NCBI GenBank assembly: GCA_017541565.1
Contig: JAFXYU010000217.1
Location: 1-12,323 of the forward strand
Reading direction: 5' to 3'
Source: a bacterium
GTDB lineage: Bacteria > Cyanobacteriota > Vampirovibrionia > Gastranaerophilales > Gastranaerophilaceae
DNA: 12,323 nucleotides
The translations under genes were made by a program, and so were the position numbers. The notes below the pieces were generated by a model. It saw only the letters and a program-made list of their open reading frames with translations. It was not told where the DNA came from and searched no databases. Shown piece by piece: positions 5,797-12,323 of the stretch (positions are counted from its first letter, which is position 1; the number at the start of each line of letters is the position of its first letter).

Positions 5797-8700
5797 ATGA
5801 AAATTAGACTTTTATCAAAAATCGGAATAACTTTGGGCAGTATTTTGGCGGGAATTTATCTTTTATTCCTGCTTTTACCATTCATTTTAAATTTTGCAAT
5901 AGACAAATTTACACCACAAATTGTAGGAGAAATTAACAAACTTACCGGACTCTGTGCAGGAATGGAAGATGTAAGAATTGTCACGACTCCAAAACTTACT
6001 GCCGGTTTGAAAGTCAAAAAATTTGAACTCTATACTCCGCAAAAAGAACCGATTTTTGTTGCAGATGATTTTGAAGTCAAAATGTCACTTATCCCTGTTT
6101 TGGCTAAAAATATCAGAATTGACCTTGTAAGATTGAATAATGCTGATATCACTCTCAAATTCAATAAAGAAGGAGAATTAGACTTCCTCAAATATTTACC
6201 GGAGCAAGATGAAAAACAAACGGAAACGGTTGAACCGAAAGCACAAGAGATGCCGTTTAAACTTTCAAATCATCTTCCGGACATCCGTATCGGCGGATAC
6301 AAAGTTACAATAACCAACGGAAAAGAAAATTATATCGTTGCCGGCGATGAAACGAATATAACGGATTTTGTCTTTAATAAAAGTGTAAAAATTAAGGGCG
6401 AAGGAAAGTTTATACTCAAAGACCGAGAACAGTTCAAGTTCAATGTTAAACTTCACAACAAAATCATGCCCGATACGGATTTGAATGATTTTGTTTTCAA
6501 TCCTCAAAATAATGAAGAAGTTAAAAAAGATGCCGAGCCGATTGATATTATGGCAATTATGAGAGGGTTATACGAACATAAAATTACGGCAAATGCCGTT
6601 GTTGACTTAAAAACTGCGCCTGACACCATTGACGGTACTGCAAAAATCGATAATGTTTCTCTTATTGGTTTACCGCCGAGTAACGCTGATTTGAAATTTA
6701 AAGGAAATGCTATTGACCTTGACACAAAGATTTATACCGCGCAAAATGAGGTTTCAACGCTAAAAGGCAAGATTACAACAGGGAAAAAACCGTATCTTGA
6801 CATGAATTTTAAATCTGATTTGGAAATAGCAAATGTTTTAAATATTGTTAAAAAGATTGCAATTATATTCAATATAAAAGATTTGCAAACGCTGACGGCA
6901 AACGGAAAACTTAATGCCGATTTCAACATCAAATCTGATACAAAAACCGTTAAATCAAGCGGATATTTAAAAATTCCGACCGCAAAACTATACTACGGAC
7001 TCTACAAAATAGGCATAGATAATATTAACGCAGATGTGAGTCTTGCAAACAACAATGTAAACATCAAAAATATCGGTTTTTCCGTTCTCGGACAACCGTT
7101 AAGACTATTCGGAACAATAACCGAGAATGCCGTAAGCGACCTGCATTTAACCGCAAACAGACTTAACCTTAAAGGCTTAATTGTTGCATTGGGACAAGCA
7201 GCACTCCTAAAAGAAAATCCGGTAACTTCGGGTACTGTTTCAATGGACGTTATAATTAAAGGAAAATTGGATAAAATTAATCCGATTGTGAAAATTGATA
7301 TTGATAATGTTGATTTAAAAAACATTCCGGCTGATATTAGGCTCAAAGCACCGTCAACGAAGGTTAATATAACTTCAGACGGAAAAACTTTCGGCGGAAA
7401 TGCCGTAAGCACAAATGCTTCACTCATTAATCCGATTGCAACGGTTTCCATTCCGAATCTGAAAGCAAATATAAAAGAAGACACAATTGAAATTACTCAA
7501 ACACCAATAACAATTGAAAAAATCAAAACAACCGTTTCGGGCAAGATAACAAACTACCTGACAGAAAAAATCGGACTTGATTTTGTCACAACAGGTGACA
7601 TAAAATCAACTCTAAAAGGCGATACAAATATCGTAAAACAAACGCTTAATCTTGTTTATGCAACAACGGATACTTCAACAATCATTATTCCTCTGTTTGA
7701 CAAATCAAAAATGTCTTTCACCGGAAAACTAAACATAACGGATTCTATGATGAATCCGATTGTATCCGGAACAGCCAACGTTCCTTCTATAATCATTCCC
7801 GAAATTCCCGTTGAAATGAAAAATATGGATATTAAACTCCACGGAACAATTCTTCACGGTTCAGGAACGGTATCAGAGTTCACTTCCGGAGGAATAAAAG
7901 CGCAGAATTGTTCTGCCGATATTGAACTCAAGGGCAATGATTTTTACCTCAAAAACCTCAAGGGAACTGCTTTTGAAGGAAAAATTAACGGAGATATTAT
8001 CTATAATCTTGCAAACGCAAAAACCGCAGTCGAATTTCATGGTTCAGACATGAATGCAGAAAAAGCGATTGAAGGTGCCGCAGGAATTAAAAAGGCCTTG
8101 ACCGGAACCTTAGGATTCAATACAAAACTCACACTAACCGTTCTTGATTACAACGAAATGATTAAATCAATGAAGGGTAATCTGGATTTCAGCATCAAAA
8201 AAGGTGCTTTCGGCACAATCGGAAGATTTGAAAATCTCTTAAATGCGGACAATATCGTTACAAACGCTCTTTTGAAAAATACAATATCATCCGTTTCCAA
8301 AGCAACTAGTTTGGCTACAACGGGTGAATTTGACAGCATTGACGGAAACATGACCTTCTCAAACGGCTGGGCTGATTTAAAATCAATAAAGAGCGCGGGC
8401 AAAAGCCTCTGCTACTACGTCAGCGGAAAATTCAATCTTTTGAATTTCTCAACAAACGTAAATATTTTGGGCAGACTTGATGCTCCGATGGTTTCAAAAT
8501 TAGGAGTTCTGGGTGAACTTTCGGCAGACAAAATCCTCGGTACTAAAATTGCCATGATAGTAAAATTCTTTACTACAAATCCTAAAGGAGAAAAAGTTTC
8601 GGAAATTCCGGCTCTTACAAACGGAAGTACCAATTATAAAGACTTTAAAGTTGTTTTCAACGGAGGACTTGAGAGTGCAAGTTCCGTTAAATCATTCAAG

Positions 8701-9009
8701 TGGCTTTCTAATCCGGATTTGAGTGAAATCGAACAAAAAACAATAAAAGAAAGTATTTCCGATATTAAATCTTCTGTCGGAACGGATTTTCAGTCAACGG
8801 TGGATAACGTTAATGATATGATTAATAACAATAAAAAAATGATAAAAGATACCAAAGACTCTTTAAAGAACACCGCAGAAGAGTACAAAAACCTCTTTAA
8901 ATCACTCAAAGAAGTAACTAAACCGGTAAACACTCAAACTGCAACACCCGCCGAGGTAAAAACAGAATCTCCTGCAAAAACTGTCGAAAGTGCCGGTGAC
9001 GGAGAATAG
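5797..9009 (+). CDS. Large AsmA-like envelope protein (AsmA/TamB/YhdP-type)
   Basis: 1070 residues. An N-terminal membrane anchor (about residues 8-36, IGITLGSILAGIYLLFLLLP) is followed by a long periplasmic region of repeated beta-strands. This fits the AsmA family, whose members are thought to bridge inner and outer membranes and move or regulate phospholipids. Residues 40-130 resemble the AsmA N-terminal module (pattern VPVLxxxIRIDxVxLxxADITL). Residues about 770-945 resemble the AsmA C-terminal module (GTLGFNTKLTL, GNLDFSIKKGAFG, then GWADLKSIKSAGKSLCYYVSG). After VKSFKWLS (964-971) the tail is Lys/Glu/Asn-rich and probably helical or coiled coil (about 975-1045), ending in a Thr/Pro/Ala-rich, likely disordered stretch. 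The strong Shine-Dalgarno fixes the start. It supports a diderm envelope. The family call is secure; the cargo and the exact subfamily are not known. Confidence 0.88.
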   Translation: MKIRLLSKIGITLGSILAGIYLLFLLLPFILNFAIDKFTPQIVGEINKLTGLCAGMEDVRIVTTPKLTAGLKVKKFELYTPQKEPIFVADDFEVKMSLIPVLAKNIRIDLVRLNNADITLKFNKEGELDFLKYLPEQDEKQTETVEPKAQEMPFKLSNHLPDIRIGGYKVTITNGKENYIVAGDETNITDFVFNKSVKIKGEGKFILKDREQFKFNVKLHNKIMPDTDLNDFVFNPQNNEEVKKDAEPIDIMAIMRGLYEHKITANAVVDLKTAPDTIDGTAKIDNVSLIGLPPSNADLKFKGNAIDLDTKIYTAQNEVSTLKGKITTGKKPYLDMNFKSDLEIANVLNIVKKIAIIFNIKDLQTLTANGKLNADFNIKSDTKTVKSSGYLKIPTAKLYYGLYKIGIDNINADVSLANNNVNIKNIGFSVLGQPLRLFGTITENAVSDLHLTANRLNLKGLIVALGQAALLKENPVTSGTVSMDVIIKGKLDKINPIVKIDIDNVDLKNIPADIRLKAPSTKVNITSDGKTFGGNAVSTNASLINPIATVSIPNLKANIKEDTIEITQTPITIEKIKTTVSGKITNYLTEKIGLDFVTTGDIKSTLKGDTNIVKQTLNLVYATTDTSTIIIPLFDKSKMSFTGKLNITDSMMNPIVSGTANVPSIIIPEIPVEMKNMDIKLHGTILHGSGTVSEFTSGGIKAQNCSADIELKGNDFYLKNLKGTAFEGKINGDIIYNLANAKTAVEFHGSDMNAEKAIEGAAGIKKALTGTLGFNTKLTLTVLDYNEMIKSMKGNLDFSIKKGAFGTIGRFENLLNADNIVTNALLKNTISSVSKATSLATTGEFDSIDGNMTFSNGWADLKSIKSAGKSLCYYVSGKFNLLNFSTNVNILGRLDAPMVSKLGVLGELSADKILGTKIAMIVKFFTTNPKGEKVSEIPALTNGSTNYKDFKVVFNGGLESASSVKSFKWLSNPDLSEIEQKTIKESISDIKSSVGTDFQSTVDNVNDMINNNKKMIKDTKDSLKNTAEEYKNLFKSLKEVTKPVNTQTATPAEVKTESPAKTVESAGDGE

Positions 9010-9010
9010 T

Positions 9011-9033
9011 TAAAGTAATTAAAAATTACTTTA
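9011..9033. terminator. Weak bidirectional hairpin between convergent genes
   Basis: A perfect 10-bp inverted repeat, TAAAGTAATT (9011-9020) and AATTACTTTA (9024-9033), with an AAA loop, lies just after the AsmA-like stop and overlaps the stop codon of the ABC ATPase gene. The stem is almost all A/T and neither side has a long T-run, so termination strength is doubtful. Its place between converging genes suggests the role. Confidence 0.45.
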
Positions 9034-9973
9034 CCAAACATGCTGAAAAGTGATTTGGGAATTTTTCCTCTAAAACAGGGGTTTGAGTTTCGCAAACTCC
9101 TTTTTTGCAGCATTCACATCTCGGATGGAATTTGCATCCGTCAATCTTTTCCTGTATTGTTGGCGGAGCGCCTTCAATAACTTTGAGCCGCATATAAGGA
9201 TTTTTCTGAGGAAGTGAATTTAAAAGTGCAACGGAATACGGATGAAGAGGGTTTTTAAAAAACTCGTCACGAGGCGCTCTTTCAACAACATGACCGGAAT
9301 ACATTACTGAAATGTAATCCGCATAATTGCTTACCAGTGCCAAATCATGAGAAATCAACAATACCGTGGTTTCAAACTCTTTTCTGAGTTCATCAATTAA
9401 ATCCATAATTTGTTTTTGGATTGTGACATCAAGTGCCGTGGTCGGTTCATCCGCTATAATCAATTCAGGATTCATAGCGAGTGCCATTGCTATAATTATT
9501 CTCTGTTTCATTCCGCCTGAAAACTCATGAGGGTAATAATTTAACTTGCATTCAATATCCGGAATCTTGACTAAATCCATAACTTCACGAACTTTTCTTA
9601 AAGCCTGATGGTGAGAAACTTTACTGTGCGCCATTATTGCTTCGGCAAGTTGATTTCCTACGGTATAAAGCGGATTTAGAGATGTCATCGGGTCTTGGGG
9701 AATGAGTACAATTTTATTTCCCCTTAAATCCCTCATTTGACTTTCTTTGTATTCCATAAGATTTGCACCGTTAAACCAAATTTCTCCTGATTTTACCGAT
9801 GCACTCTTCGGCAGAAGCCTCATAACAGACATTGCTGTCATTGTTTTTCCGCAGCCTGATTCACCCACAAGCGCCGTCATTGTTCCGCACCCGAGTGTTA
9901 AATTGACATCATACAAAGCCTGATTTTCACCAAAAAACAGATTTAGATTTTTGATTTCCAAAATATTGTTCAT
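9026..9973 (-). CDS. Oligopeptide/dipeptide-type ABC transporter ATP-binding protein (OppD/DppD family)
   Basis: A 315-residue ATPase subunit that would power peptide (or related solute, such as nickel) uptake at the inner membrane. Motifs: Walker A GESGCGKT (37-44), Q-loop QDPMTSLNP (93-101), signature FSGGMKQ (151-157), Walker B LIIADEP (171-177) and H-loop His209. The C-terminal extension (about 232-315) is the OppD/F module with HPYSVALLNSLP and GAPP. It ends in a Cys-rich tail, DGCKFHPRCECCKKGVCE plus Cys312; in some OppD proteins this region binds an iron-sulfur cluster. The extra Cys at 288-289 is a mild oddity. It stands alone: no permease, binding protein or OppF partner is in the window. 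It follows rpe by 47 bases but has its own strong promoter there. The ATG at 9973 has no good Shine-Dalgarno and a -10 six bases upstream, so the mRNA is predicted to be leaderless. Confidence 0.93.
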   Translation of the reverse strand: MNNILEIKNLNLFFGENQALYDVNLTLGCGTMTALVGESGCGKTMTAMSVMRLLPKSASVKSGEIWFNGANLMEYKESQMRDLRGNKIVLIPQDPMTSLNPLYTVGNQLAEAIMAHSKVSHHQALRKVREVMDLVKIPDIECKLNYYPHEFSGGMKQRIIIAMALAMNPELIIADEPTTALDVTIQKQIMDLIDELRKEFETTVLLISHDLALVSNYADYISVMYSGHVVERAPRDEFFKNPLHPYSVALLNSLPQKNPYMRLKVIEGAPPTIQEKIDGCKFHPRCECCKKGVCETQTPVLEEKFPNHFSACLVK

Positions 9974-9979
9974 AAATTC

Positions 9980-10008
9980 ATTATCCCGATTTTATTTATC
10001 GAGGTCAA
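9980..10008 (-). promoter_or_regulatory. Promoter of the oppD-like gene, predicted leaderless
   Basis: On the minus strand, -35 TTGACC (10003-10008), 17-base spacer and -10 GATAAT (9980-9985), each 5 of 6 to consensus. The ATG (9971-9973) begins six bases after the -10, where transcription would start. A dyad CTCGAT-AAATAAA-ATCGGG (9985-10003), with one G-T pair, fills the spacer and could be an operator or a weak hairpin after rpe. Confidence 0.6.
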
Positions 10009-10020
10009 TAGACAAATGTA

Positions 10021-10671
10021 TTAATTTAAAAGACTTCGAACTGCTTTTTTATAGTCGTCGCTTTTGTATATATAACTTCCCGCAACAAGAGAATTTGCCC
10101 CCAAAGAAGTGCAGATTTTAGAGGTTATATTGTTAATACCGCCATCAACTTGTATTATCAAATCCTCACGAGATTTTTCTCTGATAGACGGAATTTTTTG
10201 AGCGCAGTCATGCATAAATTCTTGTCCGCCAAACCCCGGTTCAACCGTCATAACAAGAACTAAATCAACCATTTCCAAAAAAGGAAAAATTGAATCAGGC
10301 TGGGTTTTGGGTTTAATTGATATTCCCGCTTTTATTCCAAATGACTTAATATGATTGATAACTTCAATAACTTCCGCATCACTTTTGCATGCTTCATAGT
10401 GAAAAGTTAAAATATCAGCACCCGCTTTTGCAAACGGTTCAACATACTTTTGCGGATTTTCAATCATAAGATGAGTATCCAAAATTAAATCCGTAGACTT
10501 TCTTATAGATTTGACGACAGGAACTCCTATAGTTATATTCGGTACAAAATGTCCGTCCATAACATCAATATGAATCCAATCCGCACCCGCATCCTTTGCA
10601 TCACTAATCTCCTGTCCCAATTTTGCAAAATCTGCCGATAAAATAGAAGGTGATATTATTGTTTTTCCCAT
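10021..10671 (-). CDS. rpe: Ribulose-phosphate 3-epimerase
   Basis: Rpe interconverts D-ribulose 5-phosphate and D-xylulose 5-phosphate in the pentose phosphate pathway, in the cytoplasm. At 216 residues it has the usual length. TIM-barrel motifs are complete: SPSILSADFAKLG (7-19), the metal and catalytic strand WIHIDVMDGHFVPN (32-45, with His34 and Asp36), HLMIENP (67-73, His68), the phosphate-loop region MTVEPGFGGQEF (141-152), IQVDGGIN (173-180, catalytic Asp176) and LVAGSYIY (195-202). The start at 10671 places SPSILS at the N-terminus as in relatives. No Shine-Dalgarno precedes it, and an extended -10 ends six bases upstream, so the mRNA is predicted to be leaderless. It is divergent from the 10739 gene and upstream of the lone OppD-type ATPase, a pairing with no obvious functional link. 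Confidence 0.97.
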   Translation of the reverse strand: MGKTIISPSILSADFAKLGQEISDAKDAGADWIHIDVMDGHFVPNITIGVPVVKSIRKSTDLILDTHLMIENPQKYVEPFAKAGADILTFHYEACKSDAEVIEVINHIKSFGIKAGISIKPKTQPDSIFPFLEMVDLVLVMTVEPGFGGQEFMHDCAQKIPSIREKSREDLIIQVDGGINNITSKICTSLGANSLVAGSYIYKSDDYKKAVRSLLN

Positions 10672-10677
10672 ACGCTT

Positions 10678-10707
10678 ATTTTACCACACATATTGATATT
10701 TATTCAA
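10678..10707 (-). promoter_or_regulatory. Promoter of rpe, predicted leaderless
   Basis: On the minus strand, -35 TTGAAT (10702-10707), 18-base spacer and extended -10 TGG-TAAAAT (TAAAAT at 10678-10683). Six bases separate the -10 from the ATG at 10671. The element overlaps the divergent promoter of the 10739 gene on the other strand. Confidence 0.55.
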
Positions 10708-10721
10708 AAATAAAGTATCAT
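10693..10721 (+). promoter_or_regulatory. Promoter of the 10739 gene
   Basis: -35 TTGATA (10693-10698), 17-base spacer and -10 TATCAT (10716-10721), each 5 of 6 to consensus. An AGAGG Shine-Dalgarno then lies about 5 bases before the ATG. It faces away from, and physically overlaps, the rpe promoter, so the two may compete for polymerase. Confidence 0.6.
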
Positions 10722-10738
10722 TAACTTCAGAGGCTATT

Positions 10739-11101
10739 ATGTTTGATAAAAACACTGTTAATTCCATAAAAAATTACTTCATAAAATTAAGAAAAATTGT
10801 TACTAACGGCGCGGATCTTAATTTAATTAAGTTTAAACTTATAAAAAGGGGGAAAATTGATGATACATTGTGCTGTATTTTTGCCCTTTTGCCTGAACCG
10901 TACAAAAAAGCATTAAAAGAAAAAAGACAAAAACTGACTTCCATAGTTGCTTACAATTATCTTAGTTCTATTTTGACAAAAAAATTCCCGCTCGGGTCGG
11001 AATATTATATCGTAAAAACAAGAGATACATTGAAATATATTGACGCGATAATTCAAACTATCGAAAAAGATATTCAATGGGTTGAAACACATGATTTTTA
11101 G
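10739..11101 (+). CDS. Unrecognised 120-residue helical protein
   Basis: A basic, Lys/Ile-rich protein with no signal peptide or membrane segment; I do not recognise the family. It appears mostly helical: an N-terminal helix (NTVNSIKNYFIKLRKIV), a central segment with LLPEPYKKALKEKRQKL, and a C-terminal helix (TLKYIDAIIQTIEKDIQWVE). Nothing marks an active site. The start is supported by AGAGG about 5 bases upstream and a good promoter. It lies 73 bases before the DivIVA-like gene on the same strand, but that gene also has a plausible promoter, so they may not be one operon. Confidence 0.72.
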   Translation: MFDKNTVNSIKNYFIKLRKIVTNGADLNLIKFKLIKRGKIDDTLCCIFALLPEPYKKALKEKRQKLTSIVAYNYLSSILTKKFPLGSEYYIVKTRDTLKYIDAIIQTIEKDIQWVETHDF

Positions 11102-11113
11102 AAATTGTATGCG

Positions 11114-11143
11114 TTGACTTTTATTATTTGATTGTTGTACAAT
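11114..11143 (+). promoter_or_regulatory. Promoter of the DivIVA-like gene
   Basis: -35 TTGACT (11114-11119), 18-base spacer and -10 TACAAT (11138-11143), each 5 of 6 to consensus. Expected start near 11150 gives a leader of about 25 bases with AGGAG at 11164-11168. Confidence 0.5.
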
Positions 11144-11174
11144 TTTATTGACTATCATACATTAGGAGCAAAAA

Positions 11175-11768
11175 ATGAGTTCACAGCAAGATGTTATATA
11201 TGGTTTGATGAATGATTTGGAAGAAGCATTGGAAAAGGGTTTTTCACCATTTGGTTATTTTTCGCTGGTAAAAAAAGATACCGTTACAAATCTTCTCGAC
11301 AGATTGTATGCGGCACTTCCGGATGAAGTGAAAGAAGCAAAGGCTTTGCTTAGAAGAAAAGATGAACTTCAGTACGAAGCACAACAGAAAGCGGAAAAGA
11401 TTATTGCGGATGCACAAGCAGAAGCCAATCAACTTTTAAGTGAATCTAATCTGTTAAGAGCAGTTCAAAAAGAAGCAGAAAAGATTAAAGAACAAGTAAT
11501 TGCAGAGTGTGATGATATAAAGAGAAAAGCGTTTGAAGAAGCAGACGCTTTAAGAACTCAGGCAATGGATGATGCTTCCAGAATTAAGGAAGGTGCTTCT
11601 GTTTATGCAGAAGAACTATTCGCTAATCTTGAACAAAATTTGGGACAAATGCAGGAAATAGTTAAGAATTGTCAGGTTGCGCTTGAAAGACGCAGAGTTG
11701 AAAACTCGGATAATGCCAACTATGTTAATCAAACTCCCGAATATGCACAAGATTTCAGAGTACAGTAA
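11175..11768 (+). CDS. DivIVA-domain-like coiled-coil protein (cyanobacterial/Firmicutes type)
   Basis: A 197-residue soluble protein. The N-terminal 55 residues are a short helical region with LVKKDTVTNLLDRLYAALP, followed by a long Ala/Glu/Lys-rich coiled coil (about residues 58-170) with repeats of the AEKIIADAQAEA type. The layout (short N-terminal block, LPDEVKEAKALLRRKDEL, AQQKAEKII, then YAEELFANLEQNLGQM near the end) matches from memory a conserved protein of Cyanobacteria and clostridia often labelled DivIVA-domain or ATPase/ATP synthase subunit-like. Its function is not established; a scaffold or division-related role is a guess. The last 25 residues look disordered. The ATG has AGGAG six bases upstream. 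A strong terminator follows 16 bases after the stop. It should not be called ATP synthase subunit b, as there is no membrane segment. Confidence 0.75.
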   Translation: MSSQQDVIYGLMNDLEEALEKGFSPFGYFSLVKKDTVTNLLDRLYAALPDEVKEAKALLRRKDELQYEAQQKAEKIIADAQAEANQLLSESNLLRAVQKEAEKIKEQVIAECDDIKRKAFEEADALRTQAMDDASRIKEGASVYAEELFANLEQNLGQMQEIVKNCQVALERRRVENSDNANYVNQTPEYAQDFRVQ

Positions 11769-11783
11769 TAAAAGGTTTTTAAT

Positions 11784-11815
11784 AAAAAAAGGAAGGCTCT
11801 CGCCTTCCTTTTTTT
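11784..11815. terminator. Strong bidirectional Rho-independent terminator
   Basis: GGAAGGC (11791-11797), loop TCTC and GCCTTCC (11802-11808), flanked by A7 on the left and T7 on the right, so the full stem can reach 14 bp and both strands end in a U-run. It serves the DivIVA-like gene on the plus strand and the 11829 gene on the minus strand. Confidence 0.93.
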
Positions 11816-11828
11816 ATTGTTTTTAAGA

Positions 11829-12026
11829 TTAACCTCTTTTCACAACTGTCGTTATTTGTTCGCCGTAACTGTTCACACAACCGTTTGTTTCTTCAATGGT
11901 ATAAGAAATCTCGCTATCTTCCGCTTTTTGTTTGATTGCAAACTCTTCCGCAGACTTCAAATCCTTAAATTCCGCCGCCATATCTGGTTCAAAATAAGAC
12001 GGTTTATCAATGTAAACTTGATACAT
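11829..12026 (-). CDS. Unrecognised 65-residue acidic protein
   Basis: A small soluble protein beginning MYQVYIDKPSYFEPD, with alternating strand-like and helical stretches (FKDLKSAEEFAIKQKA, then EISYTIEET). One Cys; no known motif; family not recognised. I chose ATG 12026 over the upstream frame start at 12059. It has AAAGGAG about 6 bases before it, and it begins one base after the stop of the upstream gene (12028-12030), so the Shine-Dalgarno lies in that gene's last codons and translation is probably coupled. The strong terminator at 11784-11815 ends the transcript. Confidence 0.65.
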   Translation of the reverse strand: MYQVYIDKPSYFEPDMAAEFKDLKSAEEFAIKQKAEDSEISYTIEETNGCVNSYGEQITTVVKRG

Positions 12027-12027
12027 A

Positions 12028-12323
12028 TTATTCTCCTTTATCCTCTGTATCTGCAGCATTTTCTTCTGCTGTTTCTTTTATTGTTTCTTTAACAACTTTT
12101 GACTTATCCTCTCTGTCAAAAATGTGTTTTAATTTATACTTAACCGTTTTCTTTTCCGCTTCGAGCGCTTTTGCTTCCGCAATAGCCTCCTCTATATTTG
12201 TCGCTGTACTGCCTTCAACCGGTTCCGGAAGTGAATTAACAAAATCCATAGCCTCGTCAAATTGTGCTTTAGAAGAAAGCCATTTAAACGACTTAACAAG
12301 CGTCAAAGGTTTTGCAGCATCAC
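12028..12323 (-). CDS. C-terminal end of a protein, probably AsmA-like (5' end outside window)
   Basis: The frame stays open to the window edge (97 codons plus stop readable). The TTG at 12306 is therefore not a likely start: codons for DAAKPL precede it in frame. The segment begins with LVKSFKWLSSKAQFDEA, sharing the eight residues VKSFKWLS with residues 964-971 of the large AsmA-like protein, also close to that protein's C-terminus. After it comes a charged, Ala/Glu/Lys-rich tail with no membrane segment, again as in the AsmA-like protein. I infer a second AsmA-like gene whose body lies to the right. The shared motif is short, so this is moderate at best. Confidence 0.55.
   Translation of the reverse strand, partial: DAAKPLTLVKSFKWLSSKAQFDEAMDFVNSLPEPVEGSTATNIEEAIAEAKALEAEKKTVKYKLKHIFDREDKSKVVKETIKETAEENAADTEDKGE

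Noticed and set aside
7002..7484. 160-codon open frame antisense to the AsmA-like gene
   Set aside because: It lies wholly inside a well-supported gene, has hydrophobic composition typical of an antisense frame, and has no ribosome site or context.
11175..11768. ATP synthase subunit b or V-type subunit E
   Set aside because: The Ala/Glu/Lys coiled coil resembles them, but there is no N-terminal membrane helix and no other ATPase gene nearby; the N-terminal block fits the DivIVA-like family better.
12028..12306. Complete small gene starting at TTG 12306
   Set aside because: The frame continues open to the window edge and matches the end of a larger protein; no Shine-Dalgarno lies before the TTG.

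Overview
The window reads as an ordinary chromosomal segment of a low-GC (about one-third GC by eye), Gram-negative-type (diderm) bacterium. A large AsmA-like envelope protein points to an outer membrane. A coiled-coil DivIVA-domain-like protein of the type found in Cyanobacteria and Firmicutes, plus the base composition, makes a non-photosynthetic cyanobacterial relative (Vampirovibrionia/Melainabacteria, such as the gut Gastranaerophilales) my best guess. That placement is inference; no rRNA or other marker in the window settles it. No tRNA, rRNA, CRISPR array, transposase or phage gene was seen, and no stretch over 300 bases lacks a gene.

Region 1 (1-3560, minus strand) is a piece of the division and cell-wall (dcw) cluster, transcribed murD > ftsW > murG. 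The genes are tightly packed, and murG runs off the left edge. Together they add D-Glu to UDP-MurNAc-Ala (MurD), polymerise septal glycan (FtsW) and make lipid II (MurG). A hairpin terminator at 3505-3531 separates this cluster from the next gene upstream.

Region 2 (3557-5747) holds a pseudo-receiver/GGDEF gene on the minus strand with an altered GGDEF signature. It is divergent from two unrecognised plus-strand genes. The shared 146-base intergenic region is rich in dyads and carries a near-consensus promoter on each strand.

Region 3 (5797-9009) is one 1070-residue AsmA-like protein. It ends tail to tail with a lone OppD/DppD-type ABC ATPase, which lies behind rpe (ribulose-phosphate 3-epimerase) on the minus strand. 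rpe is divergent from an unrecognised small gene (10739), followed by the DivIVA-like gene (11175) and a strong bidirectional terminator.

Region 4 (11829-12323, minus strand) has a 65-residue unrecognised protein. It sits one base behind the C-terminal end of a protein that shares the motif VKSFKWLS with the large AsmA-like protein, and so may be a second family member.

The most notable pattern is regulatory. At three genes (4576, oppD, rpe) a recognisable -10 hexamer ends exactly six bases before the ATG, with no Shine-Dalgarno, which predicts leaderless mRNAs. Six neighbouring genes in the same window use clear Shine-Dalgarno sites. No wholly new multi-gene system is evident.
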